Below are positions 1-7,936 of a DNA stretch of 45,517 nt, one piece after another. The DNA is taken from NCBI GenBank assembly GCA_040752355.1, contig JBFMHE010000026.1, positions 1-45,517 of the forward strand, read 5' to 3'. The DNA comes from Nitrospirota bacterium. Lineage in GTDB: Bacteria; Nitrospirota; Thermodesulfovibrionia; Thermodesulfovibrionales; Dissulfurispiraceae. Each line of letters begins with the position of its first letter. The stretch's first letter is position 1. The notes beneath the pieces are model-generated. The model did not search any database. It worked only from the letters and a program-made list of their open reading frames with translations, and had not been told where the DNA came from. The position numbers and the translations under genes were made by a program.

Positions 1-125
1 TGCCGTGCCATGATAATGTCCCTTCCTGCCATCGCTGCCTCCTTACTTAAAAAGAAGCAGTTTAGCACCTCCTCAATAGGACATTTCTAAATTGGCAACT
101 GAGGACATTATCATTTTGGCGTTAC
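1..125. mobile_element. Possible insertion-sequence end (IS21-like repeats)
   Basis: A 12-base sequence ATGATAATGTCC at 10-21 recurs as its exact reverse complement at 103-114. Two direct copies of a roughly 20-base unit, both starting AGGACATT and ending TTGGC, sit at about 79-95 and 102-120. Repeated short terminal motifs of this kind are typical of IS21-family ends, but no transposase is visible because the window begins here. The family assignment is from memory of such ends and is tentative. Confidence 0.35.
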
Positions 126-413
126 ACATAAAAGTAACCGCCGTCTGAACGGAGGTCGGGCAGCGCCCCCCGCCGCTGTATCTCGGGATAGGGAGGCGCC
201 GTGGCGGATAAGGGATGGGGAAGGTATATGTTTCACTTTCAGCAACGGAAGTATACTAAGTCCGAACAACGGCGATGCCGTTCCTCGCTTCGTGCCCTCC
301 GCGGGGGGGGACCAGCATCGGGTGCGTTTGACATCCCTGCGGAACCGTCTAAAATCTGAAGTAAGGAGAGGTAACGTTTATACACGTCTCGCTGCGACAA
401 AGGGAGGTGCCGT
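126..413 (+). other. Non-coding leader region upstream of the PfpI gene
   Basis: I see no convincing coding sequence here. The segment is GC-rich around 150-220 with possible pairing (GGCGCC elements), and it ends in a good ribosome binding site, GGGAGGT at about 402-408, eight bases before the ATG at 414. No riboswitch core could be recognised. The promoter of the following gene is presumably in this stretch but was not pinpointed. Confidence 0.3.
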
Positions 414-983
414 ATGCCTGAGAAGACCTTGGAGGGAACGAAGGTCGCCATTCTGGTGACCGATTATTTCGAGCAGGTAGAGTTGACGGAGCCGAAGAAG
501 GCGCTCGAGGAGGCAGGCGCCACGACCAGGGTCGTCGCGCCGAAGCCGGGGATGATCACCGCGTTCAAACACGACACCAAAGGGGACACCTTCACGGTGG
601 ATCTGACCCTCGACGAGGCGGACCCCGACGACTTCGATGCAGTGCTCCTGCCCGGCGGGGCGCTGAACGCCGACTCGCTGCGCATGGAGATGAAGGCCCG
701 GGAGTTCGTCAAGAGAATCGATGAGGAAGATAAGCCGATTGCGGTGATCTGCCACGGGCCGTGGCTCCTGATCTCCGCCGGACTGGTGAGCGGGAGGACA
801 CTGACCAGCTACTATACGATCCAGGACGATATCCGCAATGCCGGGGGCCACTGGCTGAACATGGAGGCCGTCTATGACGGGAATTGGCTGAGCAGCCGGA
901 GCCCGAAGGACCTGCCGGTCTTCAACCAGACCATGATCGCGCTTTTCGCCGAATACAAGGAAGCCATGGAGCCCGTGACCTGA
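414..983 (+). CDS. PfpI/DJ-1 family protein (protease I / deglycase type)
   Basis: This 189-residue protein has the full length of PfpI-type DJ-1 superfamily members (glutamine-amidotransferase-like fold). The nucleophile elbow is visible as AVICHGPW with Cys113 followed by His114, and a conserved acidic site lies at FEQVEL (residues 19-24). Relatives are described as intracellular cysteine peptidases or as deglycases that repair glyoxal-modified proteins and nucleotides; which activity applies cannot be told from sequence. The start is set by a GGGAGGT ribosome binding site. It is transcribed alone and converges on the iorA gene across a long palindromic terminator. Confidence 0.88.
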   Translation: MPEKTLEGTKVAILVTDYFEQVELTEPKKALEEAGATTRVVAPKPGMITAFKHDTKGDTFTVDLTLDEADPDDFDAVLLPGGALNADSLRMEMKAREFVKRIDEEDKPIAVICHGPWLLISAGLVSGRTLTSYYTIQDDIRNAGGHWLNMEAVYDGNWLSSRSPKDLPVFNQTMIALFAEYKEAMEPVT

Positions 984-1009
984 GCCGGACCGAAGGAGCC
1001 CTCCGTGCA

Positions 1010-1053
1010 AAGAGAAAGGTCCTGCGCCGCATGCGGCGCAGGACCTTTCTCTT
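1010..1053. terminator. Perfect 44-base palindrome, bidirectional terminator
   Basis: The arms 1010-1031 and 1032-1053 are exact reverse complements of 22 bases. They have A-rich outer parts and a GC-rich centre, so either strand forms a strong hairpin ending in a pyrimidine/T-rich arm. It lies exactly between two convergent stop codons (983 and 1074), as expected for a shared factor-independent terminator. Confidence 0.8.
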
Positions 1054-1073
1054 CCCGGTACGGGTACGCTGCG

Positions 1074-2657
1074 TTACTTCTTCTTTACGTTCAATATGCA
1101 GGGGCTGCAGGAGATGATGACATTGACGCCCTCGGCATCGAGCTTCTCGCGGATAATCGCGGTATTCTCCTCGACCTTGTAGGGATTCAGCGTCGTTACC
1201 GACCTCGCGCCGCTCGCCCTGCAGAGCTCTTCGAGATTGACCTTGCCGCCCTCCTCGCCCTTTGCCGTGATCCCGGTGAGCGGGGTGGGCTGGTGGCCGG
1301 TCATGGCGGTGGAGGCGTTGTCCATGATGATGACGAGGATATCCGCCTTGTTGTAAACGGCGGTGATCAGCGCCGGGATGCCGGTGTGCATGAAGGTCGA
1401 ATCGCCGATGACGGCAGCGACCCTCTTGACCCCCTGGCTCGCTATGCCCGCTGCCTTGCTGATGCTCGCGCCCATGCAGAGACAGGTGTCGAGGGCCGAG
1501 AGCGGCGGCGCAGCGCCGAGGGTGTAGCAGCCGATGTCGCCTGCGGTGAAGGCCGGCTTCGCATCGATGAGCGACTTGTAGAACTCCCGGTGCGGGCAGC
1601 CGGGGCACATCACCGGGGGCCTGACCGGCAGGGGCGCAGCAGCAGTCACCGCTGTCTTCGGAGAGCCGCCGTTGCCGTTCCAGCCCGGCACGTAGTTCGC
1701 CATGGCATCGGGCCCGAGCTCGCCCTCGGCCGGAAGCTCCCCGGAAACCTTTCCCTTCACGTTCGATGAGTACTTTCTCGCGATCTCTTCGACGAAGGGA
1801 TACCCTTCCTCGAGCACCCAGACCTCATTGAGGCCGCTCACGAACTCTTCGATGAGTCTCTCCCCGAAAGGATAGCCTGCTATCTTGAGGACATCGTAGT
1901 CGTCGCCGTACTCTTTTGCATAGGTGTAGGCGATGCCGCAGGCGATGATGCCTTTCTTTTTTCCGGTCCTCGATGCCCTGTTCAGCCCCGCGTCTTCCAT
2001 CCACTTCCTCAGCTCCGCCTGTTTGCGGTTCAGCTCCTTGTGGCACCTGATGACATTCGAGGGGACCGCGAGCATCTTCGCCGGGTTTTTTTCGAGGGAG
2101 AGCGGATTCTCGGGGCGTATGTCGCCGATCTCGACCGGGGCGAGGGCGTGGGAGAGCCTCGTCAGGGTCCTGAGCATGACCGGGAGCTCGATCTTCTCGG
2201 AGAGCTCGAAGGCGCGGAGCATCATCTCCTTCGCCTCCTGCGCATCGGACGGCTCGAAGCAGGGGATCTTGGCGAACGCGGCAAAGAACCGCGAGTCCTG
2301 CTCGTTCTGCGACGAGTAGGCGCCCGGATCGTCGGCGACGACGAGGACGAGCCCGCCTTTGACGCCGAGATACGCGGCGGTCATGAGCGGGTCTGCCGCC
2401 ACATTCAGGCCGACATGCTTCATGGAGCAGATCACGCGCCGGCCGGTATAGGAGACGCCGACCGCGACCTCGAGGGCGACTTTTTCATTGACCGCCCACT
2501 GGGCCGGTCCCGAAAAGTTCTTCGCCAGGTATTCGAGGATATCCGTCGACGGCGTGCCGGGATAGCTCACCGCCATAGAAATCCCGGCTTCGATGGCGCC
2601 TCTTCCGATCGCCTCGTTGCCGGACATCAACATTCTCTTCAGTGCTGTCTGTGCCAT
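1074..2657 (-). CDS. iorA: Indolepyruvate:ferredoxin oxidoreductase alpha subunit-like, lacking ferredoxin domain
   Basis: A 527-residue thiamine-diphosphate enzyme. The N-terminal pyruvate-ferredoxin-oxidoreductase-type domain begins near GNEAIGRGAIEAG and YPGTPSTD. The C-terminal TPP-binding domain has CPGCPHREFY, GDIGCYTLG and a GDS...N stretch (VIGDSTFMHTG through MDNASTAMTG). IorA oxidatively decarboxylates aryl pyruvates to aryl-acetyl-CoA with ferredoxin, or runs in reverse. The start at 2657 is preferred because GAGAGAGG precedes it; the upstream in-frame extension reads through an intergenic repeat. Unlike the classical roughly 600-residue IorA, it stops right after a CSPC motif and has no C-terminal 4Fe-4S cluster motifs. 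No iorB is adjacent. It is the last gene of the aromatic run pheA-hisC-aroF. Confidence 0.85.
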   Translation of the reverse strand: MAQTALKRMLMSGNEAIGRGAIEAGISMAVSYPGTPSTDILEYLAKNFSGPAQWAVNEKVALEVAVGVSYTGRRVICSMKHVGLNVAADPLMTAAYLGVKGGLVLVVADDPGAYSSQNEQDSRFFAAFAKIPCFEPSDAQEAKEMMLRAFELSEKIELPVMLRTLTRLSHALAPVEIGDIRPENPLSLEKNPAKMLAVPSNVIRCHKELNRKQAELRKWMEDAGLNRASRTGKKKGIIACGIAYTYAKEYGDDYDVLKIAGYPFGERLIEEFVSGLNEVWVLEEGYPFVEEIARKYSSNVKGKVSGELPAEGELGPDAMANYVPGWNGNGGSPKTAVTAAAPLPVRPPVMCPGCPHREFYKSLIDAKPAFTAGDIGCYTLGAAPPLSALDTCLCMGASISKAAGIASQGVKRVAAVIGDSTFMHTGIPALITAVYNKADILVIIMDNASTAMTGHQPTPLTGITAKGEEGGKVNLEELCRASGARSVTTLNPYKVEENTAIIREKLDAEGVNVIISCSPCILNVKKK

Positions 2658-2678
2658 ACGTACCTCTCTCTCATATAA

Positions 2679-2803
2679 GCCATCAGCCATCAGCTATCGG
2701 CCGCCAGCCATTAGTAGCCATCAGCTCTCAGCAATCAGCCTTCAGCTGGGGTGTACTCCTGCTCCTCGCAAGAAGTTTTCTTTTGCTGACAGCTGAGAGC
2801 TTG
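2679..2803. repeat. AGCCATCAGC-type dispersed repeat with inverted end
   Basis: Several degenerate copies of a ten-base unit around CAGCCATCAGCT run from 2679 to 2748. An inverted counterpart, GCTGACAGCTGAGAGCT, lies at about 2785-2801 and can pair with AGCTCTCAGC near 2731-2740. The same repeat style occurs at 26332-26465. It fills the gap between aroF and iorA. It is probably a small dispersed intergenic repeat that could fold in RNA; no coding function is seen. Confidence 0.6.
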
Positions 2804-2806
2804 TTG

Positions 2807-3832
2807 TTACATCTCCCTTCCCACCGCCAGCGCGACCGGCTTCAGCTCGTTCATGAGCCCGGCAAAGTAATCGGGCTTCAACGACTGCTCGCCGTCGGAG
2901 AAGGCCTCCTCGGGATTGGTATGCACCTCGATGATCAGCGCATCGGCTCCTGCGGCCACCGCGGCCTTCGCCATCGGTGCGACGAGGTCCCACTTGCCCA
3001 CGCCGTGGCTCGGATCGACCACAATGGGCAGATGGGTCATCTGCTTCAGGAGCGGCACGGCGCTCAGGTCGAGGGTGTTCCTCGTCGCGGTCTCGAAGGT
3101 CCTGATGCCCCGCTCGCAGAGGAGCACCCGGTGGTTGCCGCGGGACATGATGTACTCGGCCGACATGAGCCATTCCTTTATCGTCGAGGAGAGGCCGCGT
3201 TTCAGGAGCACGGGCTTGTCCACCGAGCCCACCTCGAGGAGCAGCCTGAAGTTCTGCATATTGCGGGCGCCGATCTGGATGATATCGGTATACTTCATGA
3301 TCACCTCGATATCGCGGGGGTCCATGATCTCGGTGACCACCGGCAGCCCGGTCCTTTCGCGTGCGGCGGCGAGGTATTTGAGCCCCTCTTCCCCGAGGCC
3401 CTGGAAGGAGTAGGGTGAGGTGCGCGGCTTGAAGGCGCCGCCTCTCAGGAAGGTGGCCCCTGCATCTCTCACCTTTTCCGCGATAGTCGTAAGGATCGTT
3501 GCGTTCTCGACGGCGCAGGGGCCGGCGATCACCTGGATCTTCCTGCCGCCGATGGTGACGCCCCGGACCTCTATTTCCGTGTTCTCTTTTTTGAACTCGC
3601 GGCTCGCGAGCTTGTAGGGCTTGACGATCCTGACGACGTTCTCGACGCCGGTCATCGCCCGTATGCCGTCTTCCTCCTCCTCGGTCACCTTCGAGGTATC
3701 GCCGATGACCCCGATGATCGTCCGCTCGGTCCCGGTCGAGACGTGCGCCTTGAGCCCTTTGCTCTCGAGCTTCTTCAGGATATGCCTGACATTCTCTTCC
3801 GCCGTGTCAGGTCTCAATACGATGATGTCCAT
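2807..3832 (-). CDS. aroF: 3-deoxy-7-phosphoheptulonate (DAHP) synthase
   Basis: This enzyme condenses phosphoenolpyruvate with erythrose 4-phosphate, the first step of the shikimate pathway. The 341 residues match the type I-beta form: an N-terminal ferredoxin-like (ACT-like) regulatory domain at about residues 1-70 (begins [15 protein letters not shown]), then the barrel. GPCAVEN and the substrate loop [17 protein letters not shown] are both present, and the PSHGVGK phosphate-binding region is near the end. A GGGAGGAG ribosome binding site fixes the start. It sits between hisC upstream and iorA downstream in the same direction, separated from each by repeat-filled gaps. The N-terminal domain suggests feedback inhibition by tyrosine or phenylalanine, as in Thermotoga, which is inference. 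Confidence 0.95.
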   Translation of the reverse strand: MDIIVLRPDTAEENVRHILKKLESKGLKAHVSTGTERTIIGVIGDTSKVTEEEEDGIRAMTGVENVVRIVKPYKLASREFKKENTEIEVRGVTIGGRKIQVIAGPCAVENATILTTIAEKVRDAGATFLRGGAFKPRTSPYSFQGLGEEGLKYLAAARERTGLPVVTEIMDPRDIEVIMKYTDIIQIGARNMQNFRLLLEVGSVDKPVLLKRGLSSTIKEWLMSAEYIMSRGNHRVLLCERGIRTFETATRNTLDLSAVPLLKQMTHLPIVVDPSHGVGKWDLVAPMAKAAVAAGADALIIEVHTNPEEAFSDGEQSLKPDYFAGLMNELKPVALAVGREM

Positions 3833-3851
3833 GACTCCTCCCCTCTCTTCG

Positions 3852-3980
3852 TACAGCGTTATAGCGTCTATCGCGTTATAGCGTACAGCGTAAAAGGATG
3901 AACTCCTTAACGCTATAAACGCTGTACGCCATAGACGCGATAAACGCTATAACGCGACAAACGCGATAAACGCTATAACG
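3852..3980. repeat. CGTTATAGCG repeat cluster invading the hisC 3' end
   Basis: Units of CGTTATAGCG or its complement CGCTATAACG recur at least five times, with companion words GCGTACAGCGT and GTCTATCGCG. The left half (3852-3891) is roughly complementary to the right half (3909-3957), giving a long imperfect hairpin around GGATGAACTCC. The right side runs into hisC, so the repeat encodes that protein's last residues. Confidence 0.65.
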
Positions 3981-5068
3981 GTCTTCAGTGCTTCGATAAA
4001 GCGCTCGTTTTCTTCCGGACGGCCGATCGTCACCCGTATCTCGTGCGGGCCCATGGGCCGCACGATCACCCCTTTCCGGAGCAGCGCCTCGTAGAGCGCC
4101 TTGGCGTCTCGCCCGAGCGGCAGATAAATAAAGTTCGTCTCGGTCGGGACATAAGGAATCCCGAGACCGCCGAGCTCTCTGTAGAGATACTGCTTTCCCT
4201 GCTCGTTGACTTCGACCGATCTCTTCAGGTGCTCGCTGTCGCCGAGAGCGTGCAGCGCCGCGAGCTGCGCCGGGGTGCTCGTGTTGAAGGGCTCCCTGAT
4301 CCTGTTCAGCTCGTTGAGCACTTCCGCCTTTGCGATGCCGTAGCCGATGCGCAATCCCGCAAGGCCGTACGCCTTGGAGAAGGTCCGGAGGAGCAGAATG
4401 TCCCTGCCGTCGGCATAGTAGCTCAGGGTGTCGGGATAATCGGGGTCCTGGACGTATTCGAAATACGCTTCGTCCACCACGACGAGCACGCCATCGGGAA
4501 TTCTCTTCATGAACTGTTCGAATTCGTCCTTCCTGTTGCTCGTCCCGGTGGGGTTGTTCGGATTGGCGACGAACACCATCCTGGTCCTGCCGGTGACGGC
4601 ATCGGCCATCTTCAGGAGATCATGGCGGTAGTCGCTCGTGAGCGGCACCTGGACGGCCTTGCCGCCGACCGACTGCACCGCGAGGAAGTAGACGATGAAG
4701 GAGGGGCGCGCCATGACCGCCTCGTCCCCGGGGCCCATGAAGGTCCGCACCGCGACATCGAGCAGCTCGTTCGAGCCGTTGCCGAGGATGAGGTTATCGG
4801 GGCCGACCGTTACGCCGCCCTTCGAGAGCTTCCCGGAGAGGGCGCTCTTCAGGTAGTACCCGCCGCCCTCAGGATAGCGGTGCAGGTCGTTGCCCTTCGC
4901 CAGATAGGCGGTAAGCGCCTCCACCGCTTTGGGCGAGGGGCCGAGGGGGTTCTCGTTCGAGGCGAGCTTTACCGAATTCTTTATCCCGAGCTCACGTTCG
5001 AGCTCGGCGATCGGCTTGCCCGGCACATAGGGCTGAATGGCGGAAACGTACTCCAGGGACTTGATCAT
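3947..5068 (-). CDS. hisC: Histidinol-phosphate aminotransferase (may also serve aromatic amino acids)
   Basis: A 373-residue class I/II PLP-dependent aminotransferase. Visible hallmarks are SNENPLGPS near residue 38, NPNNPTGT near 170, DEAYFEY near 200 and the PLP lysine Lys232 in RTFSKAYGLAGLRIGYG. Family members convert imidazole-acetol phosphate to histidinol phosphate, and several also transaminate phenylpyruvate or hydroxyphenylpyruvate. Its position directly between pheA and aroF favours an aromatic role here (inference). The start lies seven bases after the pheA stop, with GAGAGGTGA as ribosome binding site. The final residues (after ALKTV: IAFIAFVAL) are encoded by an intergenic repeat and probably extend the normal C-terminus. 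Confidence 0.9.
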   Translation of the reverse strand: MIKSLEYVSAIQPYVPGKPIAELERELGIKNSVKLASNENPLGPSPKAVEALTAYLAKGNDLHRYPEGGGYYLKSALSGKLSKGGVTVGPDNLILGNGSNELLDVAVRTFMGPGDEAVMARPSFIVYFLAVQSVGGKAVQVPLTSDYRHDLLKMADAVTGRTRMVFVANPNNPTGTSNRKDEFEQFMKRIPDGVLVVVDEAYFEYVQDPDYPDTLSYYADGRDILLLRTFSKAYGLAGLRIGYGIAKAEVLNELNRIREPFNTSTPAQLAALHALGDSEHLKRSVEVNEQGKQYLYRELGGLGIPYVPTETNFIYLPLGRDAKALYEALLRKGVIVRPMGPHEIRVTIGRPEENERFIEALKTVIAFIAFVAL

Positions 5069-5074
5069 GCTGCT

Positions 5075-6175
5075 TCACCTCTCCACGTTATGACCGACGG
5101 GATAGGAACCGAGATGCTTCAGATAGAGGCAGTGCTCCTTCACCTCATCGATCGCTTTTTGCACCTTTTTATCTTCCACATGCCCCGCCATATCGATGAA
5201 GAATATGTACTCCCAGGCCTTGCGCTTCGACGGGCGGGACTCTATCTTCGAGAGATTGATGCTCTCTTTTTTGAACGGGAGCAGAATCTCGTAGAGCGCA
5301 CCCGGCTTGTCTTTTACCGACAGGAGAATAGAGGTCTTGTCCGCCCCGCTCCTTCCCGGAAAGTTTTTGCCGATCACGAGAAAGCGGGTGAAGTTGTTCT
5401 TCCGGTCCTCTATGTGGCGCTCGATGAATTTCAGGTCGTAGAGCCGGGCCGCCATTTCGCTCGCAATAGCGGCAGCGTCCTCCTCACGCGAGGCGATCTC
5501 CGCGGCCTTCGCCGTGCTCGTCGCTTCGTAGACGGGAACGCTGGCCATATTGGCTTCGAGCCACAGCTTGCACTGCGAGGTCGCCTGGGGGTGAGAGTAT
5601 ATCCGCTTTACCTTGCGTATATCGCCGCTCTGCGAAAGGAGGTTGTGCGAGATCTCGAGCATCACCTCGGCGGATATCTTGAGATCGTAATCCATGAAGA
5701 GATCGAGCGTCGAGCTGACGACTCCCTCATTGGAGTTTTCTATCGGCACCAGCCCGTAATCAGCCGTGCCCCCTTCGACGGCATCGAAGACTGCCTTGAT
5801 GCCGCTCACCGGGATGTAGTGCGCGGAAAGCCCGAAGTGGCGGAGGGCGGCGAGATTGGTGAAGGTGCCCTCAGGGCCGAGATAGGCGATCTTGAGCGGC
5901 TGCTCGAGGGAGAGGGAGGCCGACATGATCTCCCTGAAGATCACCTTGATCGCATCGTTGGGAAAGGGACCTTTGTTGAGAGCCGTGATGCGGTCGATGA
6001 CCGCCTTCTCCCGCTCCGGGGAGTGGAACTTGAGGTTGGCCTGCCGTTTTATTGCAGCGATATCGATAGCCAGGCGGGCGCGCTTGTTCAGGAGCGCGAG
6101 GATCTTCTCGTCGACCTTGTCTATCTCTTCCCGCTGCTTATCGAGGTTTGAAGGGGTAGAACCGGTTTTGCCCAT
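5075..6175 (-). CDS. pheA: Bifunctional chorismate mutase / prephenate dehydratase (P-protein)
   Basis: It converts chorismate to prephenate and then phenylpyruvate for phenylalanine synthesis. From the start at 6175 (MGKTGSTPS) it is 366 residues, the usual P-protein size. An AroQ chorismate mutase helix bundle covers about 10-90 (REEIDKVDEKILALLNKRA). The dehydratase domain follows (GPEGTFTNLAALRHFG, VPIENSNEGVV), and then a C-terminal ACT domain with the phenylalanine-binding ESRPS motif. An in-frame extension up to 6292 would read into a transposon-like inverted repeat and is not believed. No strong ribosome binding site is seen. It overlaps nothing and leads the hisC-aroF-iorA group; feedback inhibition by phenylalanine is expected from the ACT domain. 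Confidence 0.93.
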   Translation of the reverse strand: MGKTGSTPSNLDKQREEIDKVDEKILALLNKRARLAIDIAAIKRQANLKFHSPEREKAVIDRITALNKGPFPNDAIKVIFREIMSASLSLEQPLKIAYLGPEGTFTNLAALRHFGLSAHYIPVSGIKAVFDAVEGGTADYGLVPIENSNEGVVSSTLDLFMDYDLKISAEVMLEISHNLLSQSGDIRKVKRIYSHPQATSQCKLWLEANMASVPVYEATSTAKAAEIASREEDAAAIASEMAARLYDLKFIERHIEDRKNNFTRFLVIGKNFPGRSGADKTSILLSVKDKPGALYEILLPFKKESINLSKIESRPSKRKAWEYIFFIDMAGHVEDKKVQKAIDEVKEHCLYLKHLGSYPVGHNVER

Positions 6176-6260
6176 AGTCACTAATATTACAGGAACAATT
6201 TCCCTTTTTGCAATGACGGGCACCGGAAAGAAGTCCTTCGTCAGAGTATCAGCGTGTGTC

Positions 6261-6429
6261 AGGGGAAGGAGGGTAAGATTCGAACCTTTCAAAGCGATGA
6301 GATTCCATCATTGGCTGTGAAGGTTTATTGCTAACGATGCAGAAGTGGTTTCCCAGTAAGGCTATAGACGTGGTCTGTTGATACTTTAAGGTATCGCTGG
6401 AAAGGTTCGAATCTTACCCCCCTTCCCCT
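6261..6429. mobile_element. 169-base MITE-like element with 30-base terminal inverted repeats
   Basis: The ends 6261-6290 and 6400-6429 are inverted copies of 30 bases differing at one position. Each contains the palindromic core TTCGAA, and weaker complementarity continues inward (AAGCGAT against ATCGCT). The inside has no coding capacity. The element separates the pyk stop (6460) from pheA and could act as a hairpin terminator or carry a promoter. The TTCGAA core resembles a tRNA T-loop, but the flanking arms do not form a T-stem. Confidence 0.7.
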
Positions 6430-6459
6430 CCGCTCTAGCCAAGCTCCGGCGCTCTGCGA

Positions 6460-7872
6460 TCATAGCACCCGGTAGAGGCGGATGATGTTCGGTTTGCCGA
6501 GGAAGGGGGAGCTTGCGACGAAGACGATGCCGTCGCCTTTCTTCACCACGCCCTCCCGGATCAGGGACTTCTCGACATCGGTCATGAAGTCGGCGTCGAG
6601 GACCTTCATGTCCTTGCGGCGGATCAGCCTGCCGGTGACGCCCCAGTAAAGGGGCATCTGTTTCCAGACGCTCTCTTCGGGCGTATACGCGATGACCGGC
6701 ACCTTGGGGCGGAGCTTCGCGATGAGGCGGGCGGTGAATCCCTTGTTGGTGAAGACGACGATCGCCTTTGCGCCCACGTCTTCGGCGGCATTGCAGGCGC
6801 CGTCGGCAATCGCCTCGGTGAAGCGGCTGCCGAGGCGGTAGGACGACTGGATCTTATGGGAGAGCCGCTCTTCGGTGTATCGTATGATCGTATCCATCAT
6901 CGTCACCGCTTCGACGGGATAGCTGCCCGATGCCGTCTCGGCCGAAAGCATCAGGGCATCGGTCCCGTCGAGCACCGCGTTCGCCACATCCGACGCCTCG
7001 GCGCGCGTCGGCCGCGTGTGCTGCGTCATCGACTCGAGCATCTGGGTGGCGGTGATCACCAGCTTCCCCTTCCTGTTCGCCAGATCGATGAGCATCTTCT
7101 GGATGATCGGCACCTCCTCCGTCGGCATTTCCACGCCGAGGTCCCCGCGCGCCACCATGATGCCGTCGGCGCTCTCGACGATCTCTTCGATGTTGCTGAG
7201 CGCCTCGGGCCGTTCGATCTTCGCGATGAGCGACGGCAGCGCCACGCCCTTTCTCCGCGCCCACTTTTTCACGATCTCTATGTCCTCGGCGGTCCTGACA
7301 AAGGAGATGGCGACATAATCGGCGCCCAGCCCGATGCCGAAGTCGAGGTCCTTCCGGTCTTTTTCGGTGAAGGTCTTGAGCGTGAGCGCCGAGGCGGGCA
7401 GGTTGACGCCCTTTTTCGATCTGAGGACCCCCCCCTCGATGACCCGCGCCCGGAGCATCTTCGGCGTCGTGCCGGTGACGAGGAGCTTGATGAGCCCGTC
7501 ATCGAGGAGGACCGTCTCCCCTGCCCTCACATCTTTGAGCAGCGCCGGATAGGAGATGAAGAGCTTTTCCGGGGTGCTCACGTCCCTTCCGGGATAGAGA
7601 GAGAGCGCTGCGCCCTCCGCGAGGACAACCCCGTCGTTCTCGACCGCACCGACCCGGATCTTTATGCCCTGGAGGTCCTGGAGGAGCGCCACCATCTTCC
7701 CCTGCCTCAGGGCCTCCTGCCGTACGAGGGCAGCCGCTTCGCCGTGCACGATATGATCGCCGTGGGAGAAGTTGAGTCGGGCGACATTCATGCCGCTCTT
7801 GATGAGGGCGCCGATGGTCTTCCTGGTGCGCGATGCCGGCCCGATGGTACAGACGATTTTCGCTCTTCTCAT
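6460..7872 (-). CDS. pyk: Pyruvate kinase
   Basis: A 470-residue pyruvate kinase, transferring phosphate from PEP to ADP in the last step of glycolysis. The N-terminus KIVCTIGPASRTRKTI and RLNFSHGDH carry substrate and nucleotide contacts. IAKIERPEAL holds the catalytic lysine and metal-binding glutamate, followed by VARGDLGVEMP and TATQMLESM. The C-terminal allosteric domain (roughly residue 350 on) is complete. ACGAGGAGC precedes the ATG. It lies 64 bases downstream of nadB on the same strand and is probably co-transcribed with it. Confidence 0.96.
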   Translation of the reverse strand: MRRAKIVCTIGPASRTRKTIGALIKSGMNVARLNFSHGDHIVHGEAAALVRQEALRQGKMVALLQDLQGIKIRVGAVENDGVVLAEGAALSLYPGRDVSTPEKLFISYPALLKDVRAGETVLLDDGLIKLLVTGTTPKMLRARVIEGGVLRSKKGVNLPASALTLKTFTEKDRKDLDFGIGLGADYVAISFVRTAEDIEIVKKWARRKGVALPSLIAKIERPEALSNIEEIVESADGIMVARGDLGVEMPTEEVPIIQKMLIDLANRKGKLVITATQMLESMTQHTRPTRAEASDVANAVLDGTDALMLSAETASGSYPVEAVTMMDTIIRYTEERLSHKIQSSYRLGSRFTEAIADGACNAAEDVGAKAIVVFTNKGFTARLIAKLRPKVPVIAYTPEESVWKQMPLYWGVTGRLIRRKDMKVLDADFMTDVEKSLIREGVVKKGDGIVFVASSPFLGKPNIIRLYRVL

Positions 7873-7936
7873 AGATGCTCCTCGTGCTACGCACTGGTTA
7901 TGGTGGTGTCGTGCACGACCGCTGCAGCGGCCGTCT

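Noticed and set aside
1-125. Full IS21-family insertion sequence
   Set aside because: Only terminal-type repeats are visible and no istA or istB is in the window, so it is reported only as a possible end.
2679-2748. CRISPR-like array
   Set aside because: The units are about ten bases, degenerate and without spacers, and no cas genes are present.
4043-6151. A 702-codon open frame on the plus strand opposite hisC and pheA
   Set aside because: High GC makes long antisense frames common. The opposite strand has clear HisC and PheA motifs, and the antisense translation has no recognisable domain.
6270-6426. tRNA-like TTCGAATC sequences in both arms of the pyk-pheA repeat
   Set aside because: The bases around TTCGAAT do not pair as a T-stem, and no anticodon or D arm can be built. 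The two sites are inverted copies of one element.
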